Part shown: positions 46,702 through 57,020 of the stretch, in pieces
How positions within the stretch are numbered: the first letter of the stretch is position 1
How the letters are laid out: every line of letters begins with the position of its first letter
NCBI GenBank assembly: GCA_021779195.1
Contig: JAJYBB010000008.1
Span: 1 to 64,000, forward strand
Reading direction: 5' to 3'
Length of the DNA: 64,000 bases
Origin: Bacteroidota bacterium
Lineage (GTDB): Bacteria > Bacteroidota > Bacteroidia > Bacteroidales > Paludibacteraceae
Translations under genes and position numbers: made by a program
The notes under the pieces: model-generated
The model's input: the letters and a program-made list of their open reading frames with translations, nothing else
The model's database searches: none
What the model was told of the DNA's origin: nothing

Positions 46702-48486
46702 ATGTGGAAAGTTAATCATTTTAATTATAGCCGTCGTCCTTCGGACACGATCCGGATAGGGAATCTTTTAATGGGCGGAAGTCAACCTGTACGGATTCAA
46801 TCGATGGCAAACACGGATACCAATGATATTGAAAATTCGGTGGCTCAATGTTTACGGATAGTTGAAGCAGGAGGCGAACTGGTCCGTTTTACAACGCAGG
46901 GTATTCGCGAAGCCGAAAGTGCAGGGAAAATACATGCTCTTTTGCGCGAGCAAGGATGTGAGATTCCTTTGGTGGCTGATATTCATTTTAATGCCAATGC
47001 TGCCGATGTTGCGGCAACAAAAGTTGAAAAGGTGCGTATCAATCCAGGAAATTATGTAGGAAGTATCAAAATTGGTGATAATTCTGATTATACCGATGAA
47101 GAATTTCAACGTGAATATCAGAAAATCAGGGAACGGTTTATTCCATTTTTAAAGACGTGCAAACAATTTGGCACTTCCATACGTATCGGTGTTAACCATG
47201 GCTCGTTGAGTGAACGAATGATGAACAGATTTGGTGATACTTCACGCGGCATGGTCGAATCTTGCATGGAATTCTTGCAAATTTGCAGCGAACAAGATTT
47301 TCGCAACGTGGTTATTTCGATGAAAACATCCAACACCGTGATGATGGTTCAAACTGTCAGATTATTGGTCGACGAGATGGAAAAGGTAGGACTGCATTAT
47401 CCCTTGCATTTGGGAGTTACCGAAGCCGGTGATGGCGAAGATGGCCGAATAAAATCGGCAGTTGGCATAGGAGCTTTACTTTCCGATGGTATTGGTGACA
47501 CGATTCGGGTGTCATTGAGCGAAGATCCCGAAGCGGAAATTCCGGTTGCCAAACTACTGGTTTCGTATGTTTCTGAGCGTAAAAATCACCCCATTATTCA
47601 GGCTGAAGAATCCCTTAAGCTCTCAAAATATTCGTATTCAAAGCGAAAAACACAGAATATTAACAATATAGGAGGAGACAATGTGCCGGTGGTTTTAGCT
47701 CCGGCTAATGGTAATTTCAATATTGTACCTGATTATATTTATATAAACGGAAAGGTAATAAATGTTGATGATCAATCATACCCGGTATATAAAGCATCTG
47801 ATATTGAAGGAATTAAAAAAGATTCTGAAAAAATTAAATTTTTAAGCCTAACCTATTCCGATTTATCGTTAGAGATGCTTGCGTTTCTTAAATTGTCGCT
47901 CGATGTAGTTATTTTACTGGAAACACAACATCAAAATGGAGTAGGGGAGCAGCGTGCGTTTTTCCATTCTTTGATGAATGCGGATTGTACGACACCTGTA
48001 ATTATTTGCCGTACTTATAAAGAAAATGATTTACAAAAATTGCAAATTTTATCGGCTGCCGATATAGGTGTGTTATTTATAGATGGATTTGGCGATGGAG
48101 TTTTTCTTCAAAATGAAGGGACAATTTCCGTTGAAGAGGTTAATTCAGTCGCATTCGGTATTTTGCAGGCTGCACGAGCACGAGTTTCAAAAACAGAATT
48201 TATTTCTTGTCCCGGTTGCGGACGTACCATGTTTAATCTTCAAACTGTTGTTGCCCGGATCAAAGCAAAAACATCGCATCTTACAGGATTGAAAATCGGT
48301 ATTATGGGTTGTATTGTGAATGGTATTGGCGAGATGGCGGATGCCGATTACGGATATGTGGGTGCCGGCAGGGGGAAAGTCAGTTTATACAGGAAAAAAA
48401 TTTGTTTGGAGCGAAATATACCTGAAGATCAGGCCGTTGAAAAATTAATCGAATTGATTAAATCCAATGGTGATTGGCACGATTAA
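46702..48486 (+). CDS. ispG: (E)-4-hydroxy-3-methylbut-2-enyl-diphosphate synthase, long form
   Basis: 594 residues from the ATG at 46702; the frame stays open to 46552 but the extra 50 residues are hydrophobic and unlike the family. The N-terminal TIM barrel has GSQPVRIQSMANTDTNDIE, VADIHFNANAA and IRIGVNHGSLSERMM. An insertion domain of about 200 residues (370-500) distinguishes it from the short enterobacterial enzyme. The 4Fe-4S reductase domain has ISCPGCGRTMFNL and GIMGCIVNGIGEMADADYG. It performs the penultimate MEP pathway step. Confidence 0.95.
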   Translation: MWKVNHFNYSRRPSDTIRIGNLLMGGSQPVRIQSMANTDTNDIENSVAQCLRIVEAGGELVRFTTQGIREAESAGKIHALLREQGCEIPLVADIHFNANAADVAATKVEKVRINPGNYVGSIKIGDNSDYTDEEFQREYQKIRERFIPFLKTCKQFGTSIRIGVNHGSLSERMMNRFGDTSRGMVESCMEFLQICSEQDFRNVVISMKTSNTVMMVQTVRLLVDEMEKVGLHYPLHLGVTEAGDGEDGRIKSAVGIGALLSDGIGDTIRVSLSEDPEAEIPVAKLLVSYVSERKNHPIIQAEESLKLSKYSYSKRKTQNINNIGGDNVPVVLAPANGNFNIVPDYIYINGKVINVDDQSYPVYKASDIEGIKKDSEKIKFLSLTYSDLSLEMLAFLKLSLDVVILLETQHQNGVGEQRAFFHSLMNADCTTPVIICRTYKENDLQKLQILSAADIGVLFIDGFGDGVFLQNEGTISVEEVNSVAFGILQAARARVSKTEFISCPGCGRTMFNLQTVVARIKAKTSHLTGLKIGIMGCIVNGIGEMADADYGYVGAGRGKVSLYRKKICLERNIPEDQAVEKLIELIKSNGDWHD

Positions 48487-48663
48487 TGAAAGTATAAAAA
48501 GGTAGGTGGAAAGGGCACACTTATGCCTATGTGGTTTGTTTCTGCAGGATATTATTTTTTTAATTCGAAAAAATATTCAACTCAACAAAAGTTTATGGTA
48601 ATAAAAAAATCATAAATCGGAGAAAGTTCATTTTTATTAAAAACATATATGCATTAAATTTCA

Positions 48664-48671
48664 TACTTTTG
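48664..48671 (+). promoter_or_regulatory. Possible -7 element of the ExbB-like gene
   Basis: TACTTTTG matches TAnnTTTG 91 bases before the ATG at 48763; no TTTG is found 19-20 bases upstream. Confidence 0.35.
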
Positions 48672-48762
48672 TGATGAATATGCCAAACGGGTATGCTTTT
48701 TGTATTTTACCTTTTGCAAATATTTTTAATTTAGTTCAACCCACAAGTTTAAAAATCCAATC

Positions 48763-49464
48763 ATGATTCTTTTGATTCAATCCGGTTCCATTGCCGATTC
48801 TGTCCATTCGGCTGTAAATTCAATACCCGTTGTTTCCAATCCTGCTCCCATAAGGATGCTTGATATTATTGAAAAAGGTGGTATTATCATGATTCCAATA
48901 GCCATTCTTTTAGTGGTATCGGTATACATTTTTATCGAAAGATATATTACAATTCGAAATGCCTCTACAAGTGAAGGCAATTTTATGAACGACATTCAGT
49001 CATTAATCGAATCGGATAAAATTGACCGCGCGTTAGCTGTATGTGCCAAAACAAGTTCGCCAATAGCCCGTATGATGGAAAAGGGTATAAAACGTATCGG
49101 CAGACCCATTAAGGAAATTGAAGAATCAATTGAAATAGTTGGTAAATTTGAAGTCTATGAGTTAGAAAAGGGACTTCCTATTCTGGCCGTTATCGCAGGT
49201 ATAGCACCTATGTTTGGGTTTTTAGGAACCATTTTGGGGGTAATCAAAATTTTCTTTGATATTTCACAAACCAGCGATGTTAGTATTGGTTCTGTTTCTT
49301 CGGGACTTTATGTTAAAATGGTTTCAAGTGCATCGGGTTTAATTGTTGGAATACTAGCCTATATTTTTTATAACTGGCTGAATATTAAGGTGGCGAAAGT
49401 TGTAAACAAGATGGAACGGAATGCCATGAATTTTATTGATTTTTTACAAGGTACCGACAAATGA
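48763..49464 (+). CDS. MotA/TolQ/ExbB proton channel family protein
   Basis: 233 residues. A periplasmic N-terminus is followed by the first membrane segment (GIIMIPIAILLVVSVYIFIE). A cytoplasmic helical region comes next, then the two C-terminal segments: LPILAVIAGIAPMFGFLGTI, and VSSGLYVKMVSSASGLIVGI with the conserved Ala/Ser-Gly pattern. It should form the pentameric stator that uses the proton gradient. Its stop overlaps the ExbD-like start by 4 bases. Confidence 0.93.
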   Translation: MILLIQSGSIADSVHSAVNSIPVVSNPAPIRMLDIIEKGGIIMIPIAILLVVSVYIFIERYITIRNASTSEGNFMNDIQSLIESDKIDRALAVCAKTSSPIARMMEKGIKRIGRPIKEIEESIEIVGKFEVYELEKGLPILAVIAGIAPMFGFLGTILGVIKIFFDISQTSDVSIGSVSSGLYVKMVSSASGLIVGILAYIFYNWLNIKVAKVVNKMERNAMNFIDFLQGTDK

Positions 49465-49856
49465 ATTTAAGACCCAAACAAAAAAACAGTGCTGAGATAT
49501 TTACCTCATCGATGAATGACATCATGTTTTTCCTGATGTTATTCTTCATAATTGTATCCACGCTTTTAAACCCAAATATTATAAAATTAAATTTACCGAG
49601 TGCAAAAAACACCCAGTCTATTCATAAAAAAGAAATTTTACTCTCAGTAAACAAGGAGTTAAAATATTTTGTAAATAATCGGGAAGTGCCTTTTGATCAA
49701 CTTGAAACGGTGTTAAGCAGTGAATCGGGTAAAGATAAAGATGCATTTGTCGTGTTGCGGTTTGACAATACTTTGTCCATTCAACAATTGGTAAATGTGT
49801 TAGAAATTGGAAACAGATTGAATATTAAAATGATTTTGGCTACACGAAAAGGGTAG
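49461..49856 (+). CDS. ExbD/TolR family protein
   Basis: 131 residues with a single membrane helix, MNDIMFFLMLFFIIVSTLL, carrying the channel Asp, then a periplasmic domain with LLSVNKELKYFVNNREVPF and VVLRFDNTLSIQQLVNVLEI. It overlaps the ExbB-like gene by 4 bases and completes the motor pair. Confidence 0.93.
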   Translation: MNLRPKQKNSAEIFTSSMNDIMFFLMLFFIIVSTLLNPNIIKLNLPSAKNTQSIHKKEILLSVNKELKYFVNNREVPFDQLETVLSSESGKDKDAFVVLRFDNTLSIQQLVNVLEIGNRLNIKMILATRKG

Positions 49857-49978
49857 TCGGTTTCCGATAACTTTTTCTTTATGATTAATGAATTGCGTAC
49901 TGCATAATACGAATCCCATCTCTTTACATTTGGATATCTAATAAATACGTATGAAACAGTCTGAAGAATATTATTGCC

Positions 49979-50884
49979 ATGATTTCTTTTAAAAAAATGA
50001 ATGCAAGTTGCCTGGCAGCAATTCTTACTATTATCATTCATTTATTGGTATTTGGTTTTCTCTCCCTCTTTTCAATAAGCGATTTATCGTCCTATAATTC
50101 TTCAGACAAAGATATACAGATTCAAATGGAAGATCTATCTCCTGAAGATATATTAATGTCACTGCCAAGTAATACTCAGTCAAAGTCCTTTCGAGATAAA
50201 ACGTCAGATAATCAGTCAAATACTGAAAATAAATCCGATGGTCAACCCAAATCTTTTCCGAGTCAGGATCAAACTGCGGAGAATGCTTCGGTTGACGAAA
50301 ATGACACAGTGATTAAAAAAATCGAGGTAGTCTTAAAGCCTGTTGAAGTTGATTCAATTAAAACCACCGCTACTGATTCAGCACAAATCGCAGAATTGAT
50401 TCAGCATGTTCTTCCTAAATCTACGGCATCCAACTCTTCATCCGAAATGAGTTTTAATGAAAAATATAAATTTTATAAAAAGAACTTTTATACGATTCGA
50501 AATTTTCTAAAGGTATATCCTTATGCCTTGAGAACCAAAGAAATAATGGATAAACTTAATACACAGCTTGCCTCGATGAAAAATGAAAATGAAAAAAAAG
50601 CATTAATTCAAACCACTGAGAAAACGCTATTCAAAGAATATGAAACGGCTGTCAGACACATGACCGTTACACAGGGCAGGTTGTTGTTAAAGCTTATTGC
50701 GCGCGAAACTAATCAAACCGGATACCAAATCATAAAAAACTATAGAGGAGCATTCCCCGCAAATTTCTGGTATACCATAGGAAAAATTTTCGGCACTGAT
50801 TTAAAAACTGAATTTCACAAAGAGAAAGAAGACTCTACGATTGAAAATATCCTCTCCAAATACAAACAAAATAATTTATATTGA
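49979..50884 (+). CDS. TonB/TolA-like membrane protein with DUF4294-like C-terminus
   Basis: 301 residues. One N-terminal membrane segment (AAILTIIIHLLVFGFLSLF) carries a His as in TonB. A Ser/Asp/Lys/Gln-rich, disordered periplasmic linker follows (about 40-155). The C-terminal part (about 160-290) is not a TonB C-domain but resembles DUF4294: LKVYPYALRTKEIMDKLNTQ, TEKTLFKEYETAVRHMTVTQ, and GRLLLKLIARETNQTGYQII. It follows the ExbB/ExbD pair after 122 bases and is probably the effector arm of that motor. The load moved is unknown. Confidence 0.75.
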   Translation: MISFKKMNASCLAAILTIIIHLLVFGFLSLFSISDLSSYNSSDKDIQIQMEDLSPEDILMSLPSNTQSKSFRDKTSDNQSNTENKSDGQPKSFPSQDQTAENASVDENDTVIKKIEVVLKPVEVDSIKTTATDSAQIAELIQHVLPKSTASNSSSEMSFNEKYKFYKKNFYTIRNFLKVYPYALRTKEIMDKLNTQLASMKNENEKKALIQTTEKTLFKEYETAVRHMTVTQGRLLLKLIARETNQTGYQIIKNYRGAFPANFWYTIGKIFGTDLKTEFHKEKEDSTIENILSKYKQNNLY

Positions 50885-50975
50885 AAAAGCCGTATTGATG
50901 ATATTTTCATCGATATTCCTCCTTTTAGCTTGAATTTTAGCAGTATAAAATAGTGCGTAAGTCAAAAAAATATTG

Positions 50976-50983
50976 TATATTTG
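50976..50983 (+). promoter_or_regulatory. Possible -7 element of gyrB
   Basis: TATATTTG matches TAnnTTTG about 88 bases before the gyrB ATG; the -33 box is not recognisable. Confidence 0.35.
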
Positions 50984-51040
50984 TATGTTTTTCAGGTAAG
51001 GTTGCTTTTTTGTATTATAAATAAAGGTAATCAATTATAA

Positions 51041-53032
<1,992 letters not shown>

Positions 53033-53048
53033 ATTTTATAATTTTTCC

Positions 53049-53084
53049 AGACAGTAGAGTCTTTGATTTTTTTACATACTGTCT
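53049..53084 (+). repeat. Inverted repeat after gyrB
   Basis: AGACAGTA (53049-53056) and TACTGTCT (53077-53084) are exact complements around a T-rich 20-base loop. It could slow or end gyrB transcription, but no T run follows the stem. Confidence 0.35.
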
Positions 53085-53103
53085 TAAATTTCAAATATTA
53101 GAA

Positions 53104-53640
53104 ATGAATATTGCTGTTTTTTGTTCATCGAGCAATCATATAAATATTAAGTTTCTCCAGGCCGGATTCCGGCTTGGAGTAGCTATTGCTCAAAGTGGGC
53201 ATACCTTGGTGTATGGAGGTGCTACGGGAGGATTAATGGATTCAGTTTCTGAAGGTGCATTTAGCATAAATGGGAAGGTAATTGGTATCATTTCTCAGGC
53301 AATTATCCGAATGAACCGTGAATCTTTACTGCCTGTTAAACTGATAAAAGTTGAAACCTTGAACGAACGCAAAAGTTTAATGAATAATTTTGCCGATGCA
53401 TTTGTAGTTCTGCCCGGAAGCTATGGCACATTGGACGAAATGTTGAATGTAGTTGCTTCCGGTATTGTGGGCGAACATAGTAAACCATTAATCTTAGTTA
53501 ATATGGATGGTTTTTATAATTACTTTCTTCAACAAATAGAATTAATGCGTCGTGAGTTGTTTATTCCTTCACAAGAACGTTATAAAATATCAGTCGTTCA
53601 AGATATTGAACAATGTATTGAAATGATAAATTCCTTGTAA
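53104..53640 (+). CDS. LOG-family protein (TIGR00730 type)
   Basis: 178 residues of the Lysine-decarboxylase-like Rossmann fold. It has MNIAVFCSSSN at the start, LVYGGATGGLMDSVSEGAF for substrate phosphate binding, and the catalytic-region VLPGSYGTLDEMLNVV, matching the LOG motif PGGxGTxxE with Ser in place of the second Gly. Family members release the base from nucleoside 5'-monophosphates. It follows gyrB after 71 bases. Confidence 0.9.
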   Translation: MNIAVFCSSSNHINIKFLQAGFRLGVAIAQSGHTLVYGGATGGLMDSVSEGAFSINGKVIGIISQAIIRMNRESLLPVKLIKVETLNERKSLMNNFADAFVVLPGSYGTLDEMLNVVASGIVGEHSKPLILVNMDGFYNYFLQQIELMRRELFIPSQERYKISVVQDIEQCIEMINSL

Positions 53641-53662
53641 TCAATAATTAATCGTCTTCCGT

Positions 53663-54985
53663 ATGAATCTGTTCTGGAAAAATCTAATGGGTGGAATTCC
53701 ATCTGCGGCTAAGATTGAAAAAAATGAAGCCGATACGCTAAGAGCCCTGAAACGCTACGATGAAGTAGTACAATCTGTTGAATTAGAAGAATATAAGAAA
53801 TTGTTTCATCTCGTAAGATCTTCTGATTTTCAAGAGAATAAAAAAATTCTGCAAAATAGAAAATACAAAGATACGGAAGAATATAGGGTTACAAAAAAGT
53901 TTCATAAACTTCAGAACTCAGCTGCCATTCAACTTTATTTTAAAGTTTTGGAATCGCAGGAATTGAACCAATTTGAAACATTCAAGGCAAGTGCCGACTA
54001 TGAACAGTTGGGCGACAGAAAAAAGGTTAAAGCATCCACTCTTCTTACCCAAATGAAAGCCTATGAAAAATCGAAAGCCTATAAAACGTATGCTCGTTTT
54101 CACAACTCATTTATTATCAAGGATTTTAAAGTGTTGAAAGAAAAGATAAATACCCCTGAGTTTAAAAAATCGAACGAATTTTGGGCTAATCCACATAGAT
54201 GGCACACCACACCTGAATTTGAGCATCAGGAACGGTTTTACACATTGTCAAAAAACCCCGATATTGTTTTTTATGAAAACGAAAAACCAAATCGTTTTGA
54301 AAAAATTCGGAATATTAAATTGACTTTTGACGATGAATTTGATTGGAATACGCTCGACAATTCACATTGGAATTTTGGTTTTCATTACAAAAGCACTGAG
54401 TTGATTGGTGATCATTCTTTTGTTAACGAACGTCAGGCAAATCATTCTGGTAAGAATGTGAGTGTTGAAAATGGAATTTTGAAAATTGAAACCAAACACG
54501 AAAAAGTAACTGCAAGAGCCTGGCATCCGAAAAAAGGATTTATCGAAAAAGAATTTCAGTATACTTCCGATGTAATTCAGACAGCTGACAAATTTCGGCA
54601 GCAATATGGCGTTTTTAAAGCGAAAGTGCGATGCAACGGGAAACTTCATCATGCATGCTGGTTAGGTGCTGATGCAAAATTGCCACAGATCAATATTTTT
54701 CATTATGACGGGAAGCAAATCAGGATCGGAAATAGCTTTCAACATGTAGTTGATGGTATTAAAATCAAAGGCTTGAATCCGCATATATTTCATATTTTTA
54801 CATTAGTGTGGACTGAAAAGGAATTAGTTTGGTTGATTAATGATTTAGAAGTTTACCGTACTAAAAGCCATATTCCGAAAGAGCCCATGTATTTAGCTTT
54901 CAATTCTTTTATTCCTGAAAAGCAACATGGCACTATCGGAAATTTTGAAGTGGACTGGGTCAGAGTATATACGAATATAAAATGA
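53663..54985 (+). CDS. GH16-fold protein lacking catalytic residues, with helical repeats
   Basis: 440 residues without a signal peptide. Residues about 25-210 are charged helical repeats of roughly 28-30 residues with a recurring short pattern (LEEYKKLFHLVRSSDF, AIQLYFKVLESQELNQFETF, KAYKTYARFHNSFIIKDFKV). Residues about 215-440 match the GH16 concanavalin-like sheet: LTFDDEFDWNTLDNSHWNFG near the start and TIGNFEVDWVRVY at the end. The GH16 catalytic motif E-x-D-x-x-E reads Q-I-N-I-F-H in KLPQINIFHYDG, so all three acids are gone. It is probably a carbohydrate-binding or structural protein. One base separates it from neuB. Confidence 0.8.
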   Translation: MNLFWKNLMGGIPSAAKIEKNEADTLRALKRYDEVVQSVELEEYKKLFHLVRSSDFQENKKILQNRKYKDTEEYRVTKKFHKLQNSAAIQLYFKVLESQELNQFETFKASADYEQLGDRKKVKASTLLTQMKAYEKSKAYKTYARFHNSFIIKDFKVLKEKINTPEFKKSNEFWANPHRWHTTPEFEHQERFYTLSKNPDIVFYENEKPNRFEKIRNIKLTFDDEFDWNTLDNSHWNFGFHYKSTELIGDHSFVNERQANHSGKNVSVENGILKIETKHEKVTARAWHPKKGFIEKEFQYTSDVIQTADKFRQQYGVFKAKVRCNGKLHHACWLGADAKLPQINIFHYDGKQIRIGNSFQHVVDGIKIKGLNPHIFHIFTLVWTEKELVWLINDLEVYRTKSHIPKEPMYLAFNSFIPEKQHGTIGNFEVDWVRVYTNIK

Positions 54986-54986
54986 A

Positions 54987-55868
54987 ATGAAGGAACCCCA
55001 AATAATTGCCGAAATTGGCTGCAATCACAAAGGAGATATGCTGATTGCCAAAGAGATGATACAAACAGCTGCAACATATTGCAAAGCCAATGTGGTGAAG
55101 TTTCAAAAACGTAACGTGCTTGAATTGTTGACTGAAAATGAATATAATGCACCCCATCCCAATCCCAATCATGCTTATGGTGAAACGTATGGGAAACATC
55201 GCGAATTTTTAGAGTTTTCACTTGATCAACATCGTCAGCTTAAAACCTGGTGCGATGAATTTGGTGTGGAATATTCCACCTCTGTTTGGGATGTAACTTC
55301 GGCTCGTGAAATTGTTTCTTTGCATCCAAAACTGATCAAAGTACCTTCGGCTTGTAACCTCAATCAAAAATTATTGGATTTTCTCTGTACTAATTTCGAT
55401 GGTGAAATTCATTTATCGTTTGGTATGACCACTCGCGAGGAGGAAGAACGTATTGTATCATTTTTTGAGAATCATAATCGGGCAAATGATTTGATATTAT
55501 ATGCTTGTACATCAGGATATCCTGTACCTTTTGAAGATATAAGATTGCTCGAAATCACTCGTCTAACGGAAACTTTTGGACATCGCGTAAAAGCCATTGG
55601 CTTTTCAGGACATCATCTCGGAATTGCCGTCGACTCTGCTGCTATTGCACTTGGGGCTGAATGGATCGAACGCCATTTTACATTGGATAGAACCTGGAAA
55701 GGAACTGATCATGCGGCTTCACTCGAACCAGATGGACTTCGGAAACTTTGCCGCGATTGTAGGGCGGTGTTTAAAGCCTTGAAATTCAAAGATGAAGAAA
55801 TTCTTGATATTGAAATCATTCAACGTCAAAAACTGAAGCAAAATCAGATAAAATGGATAGAAAAATAA
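54987..55868 (+). CDS. neuB: Nonulosonic acid synthase (NeuB type), without SAF domain
   Basis: 293 residues of NeuB TIM barrel: IIAEIGCNHKGDMLIAKEMI, VKFQKRNVLEL, GVEYSTSVWDVTSAREIV, the HLSFGMTTREEEE strand, GFSGHHLGIAVDSAAIALGA and WIERHFTLDRTWKGTDHAAS. Such enzymes join phosphoenolpyruvate to ManNAc, mannose-6-phosphate or a related sugar. The usual C-terminal antifreeze/SAF domain of about 55-60 residues is missing, and the chain stops after the barrel. Its end overlaps the cytidylyltransferase start by 16 bases. Confidence 0.9.
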   Translation: MKEPQIIAEIGCNHKGDMLIAKEMIQTAATYCKANVVKFQKRNVLELLTENEYNAPHPNPNHAYGETYGKHREFLEFSLDQHRQLKTWCDEFGVEYSTSVWDVTSAREIVSLHPKLIKVPSACNLNQKLLDFLCTNFDGEIHLSFGMTTREEEERIVSFFENHNRANDLILYACTSGYPVPFEDIRLLEITRLTETFGHRVKAIGFSGHHLGIAVDSAAIALGAEWIERHFTLDRTWKGTDHAASLEPDGLRKLCRDCRAVFKALKFKDEEILDIEIIQRQKLKQNQIKWIEK

Positions 55869-57013
55869 TTGCTTTTATTCCTGCGCGTGGAGGGAGTAAA
55901 TCAATTCCGTTGAAAAATATTAAACTTTTTTGTGGAAAACCACTGATATATTGGAGCTTAAATGCATTGGAACATGTTGCGTTAGTTGACGAAATTATTG
56001 TTGCTACTGATAATGTTACAATTGCTAATATAGCTTTGTCGTTTAGCTTCAAAAAGGTGAAAGTCTTTCGTCGTTCTCCTGAAAATGCCACCGATACTGC
56101 TTCAACCGAAAGCGTTTTGCTTGAATATTTTCGAACTGTGCATTTGTTGCCATCTGATGTAGTTATACTTGTCCAAGCCACTTCACCTCTAACTGAATCC
56201 ATACATTTTGACGAGGCACTAACTCAATATTTCGAAAATAAATATGATTCAATCTTGACTTGTGTTCGTTCATTCCGTTTCTTCTGGAATGCTGATGGCA
56301 CTCCGAAAAATTACGATTACAAGGAGCGTCCGCGACGACAGGATTTTGCAGGTGATCTTATGGAAAATGGTGCTTTTTACATCAATTCCGTTGAAAATAT
56401 TGTTCAATATCGAAATCGACTGAGTGCCCGAATAGGAATTTACGAAATGCCTTCTTACACGGCTATGGAAATTGATGAACCTGACGATTGGAAAATGATG
56501 GAAGCTTTGATGAACAGGCATGTTTTGTCAAAGCGTAACTTTAAGGATATTAGATTGTTCCTATCGGATGTTGATGGTGTGCTCACCGACGGAGGAATGT
56601 ATTATAGCGAATCCGGAGATGAATCGAAAAAATTCAATACCCGCGATGGCATGGGATTTCAGTTGTTGCGGGAAGTAGGAATTAAAACGGGTATTATCAC
56701 CTCCGAGAACACCCATATTGTTGAACGTCGGGCATCAAAATTGAAAATTGATTACTTGTATCAAGGAAAAAGAAATGGTGGAAAATTGCAAGATGCTCTT
56801 GATATCTGTCAAAAAGAAGGGATTACACTTGAACAAGTAGCATATATTGGCGATGATGTTAATTGTTATGATTTACTTTCGCAGGTGGGGGCGGCTGCTT
56901 GTCCGGCTGATGCCGCTGATAAGATTAAATCAATTCCTGGCATTCTGATTCTAAATAAAAAAGGAGGAGAAGGCGCTGTACGTGAATTTATTGAATTATT
57001 TTTGTCTGAATAA
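55853..57013 (+). CDS. neuA: Acylneuraminate cytidylyltransferase fused to KdsC-like HAD phosphatase
   Basis: 386 residues. The N-terminal half (about 1-225) is a CMP-sugar synthetase: IIAFIPARGGSKSIPLKNIK, VILVQATSPLTES, GAFYINSVENI, and the metal-site YTAMEIDEPDDW. The C-terminal half (about 230-386) is a KdsC/KDN-9-phosphatase-like HAD: LFLSDVDGVLTDGGMYYS, TGIITSENTHIVERRASKLK, and VAYIGDDVNCYDLLSQVGAA. One protein could therefore dephosphorylate a nonulosonate 9-phosphate and activate it with CTP. It is translationally coupled to neuB. Confidence 0.92.
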   Translation: MDRKIIAFIPARGGSKSIPLKNIKLFCGKPLIYWSLNALEHVALVDEIIVATDNVTIANIALSFSFKKVKVFRRSPENATDTASTESVLLEYFRTVHLLPSDVVILVQATSPLTESIHFDEALTQYFENKYDSILTCVRSFRFFWNADGTPKNYDYKERPRRQDFAGDLMENGAFYINSVENIVQYRNRLSARIGIYEMPSYTAMEIDEPDDWKMMEALMNRHVLSKRNFKDIRLFLSDVDGVLTDGGMYYSESGDESKKFNTRDGMGFQLLREVGIKTGIITSENTHIVERRASKLKIDYLYQGKRNGGKLQDALDICQKEGITLEQVAYIGDDVNCYDLLSQVGAAACPADAADKIKSIPGILILNKKGGEGAVREFIELFLSE

Positions 57014-57020
57014 TAGCACT

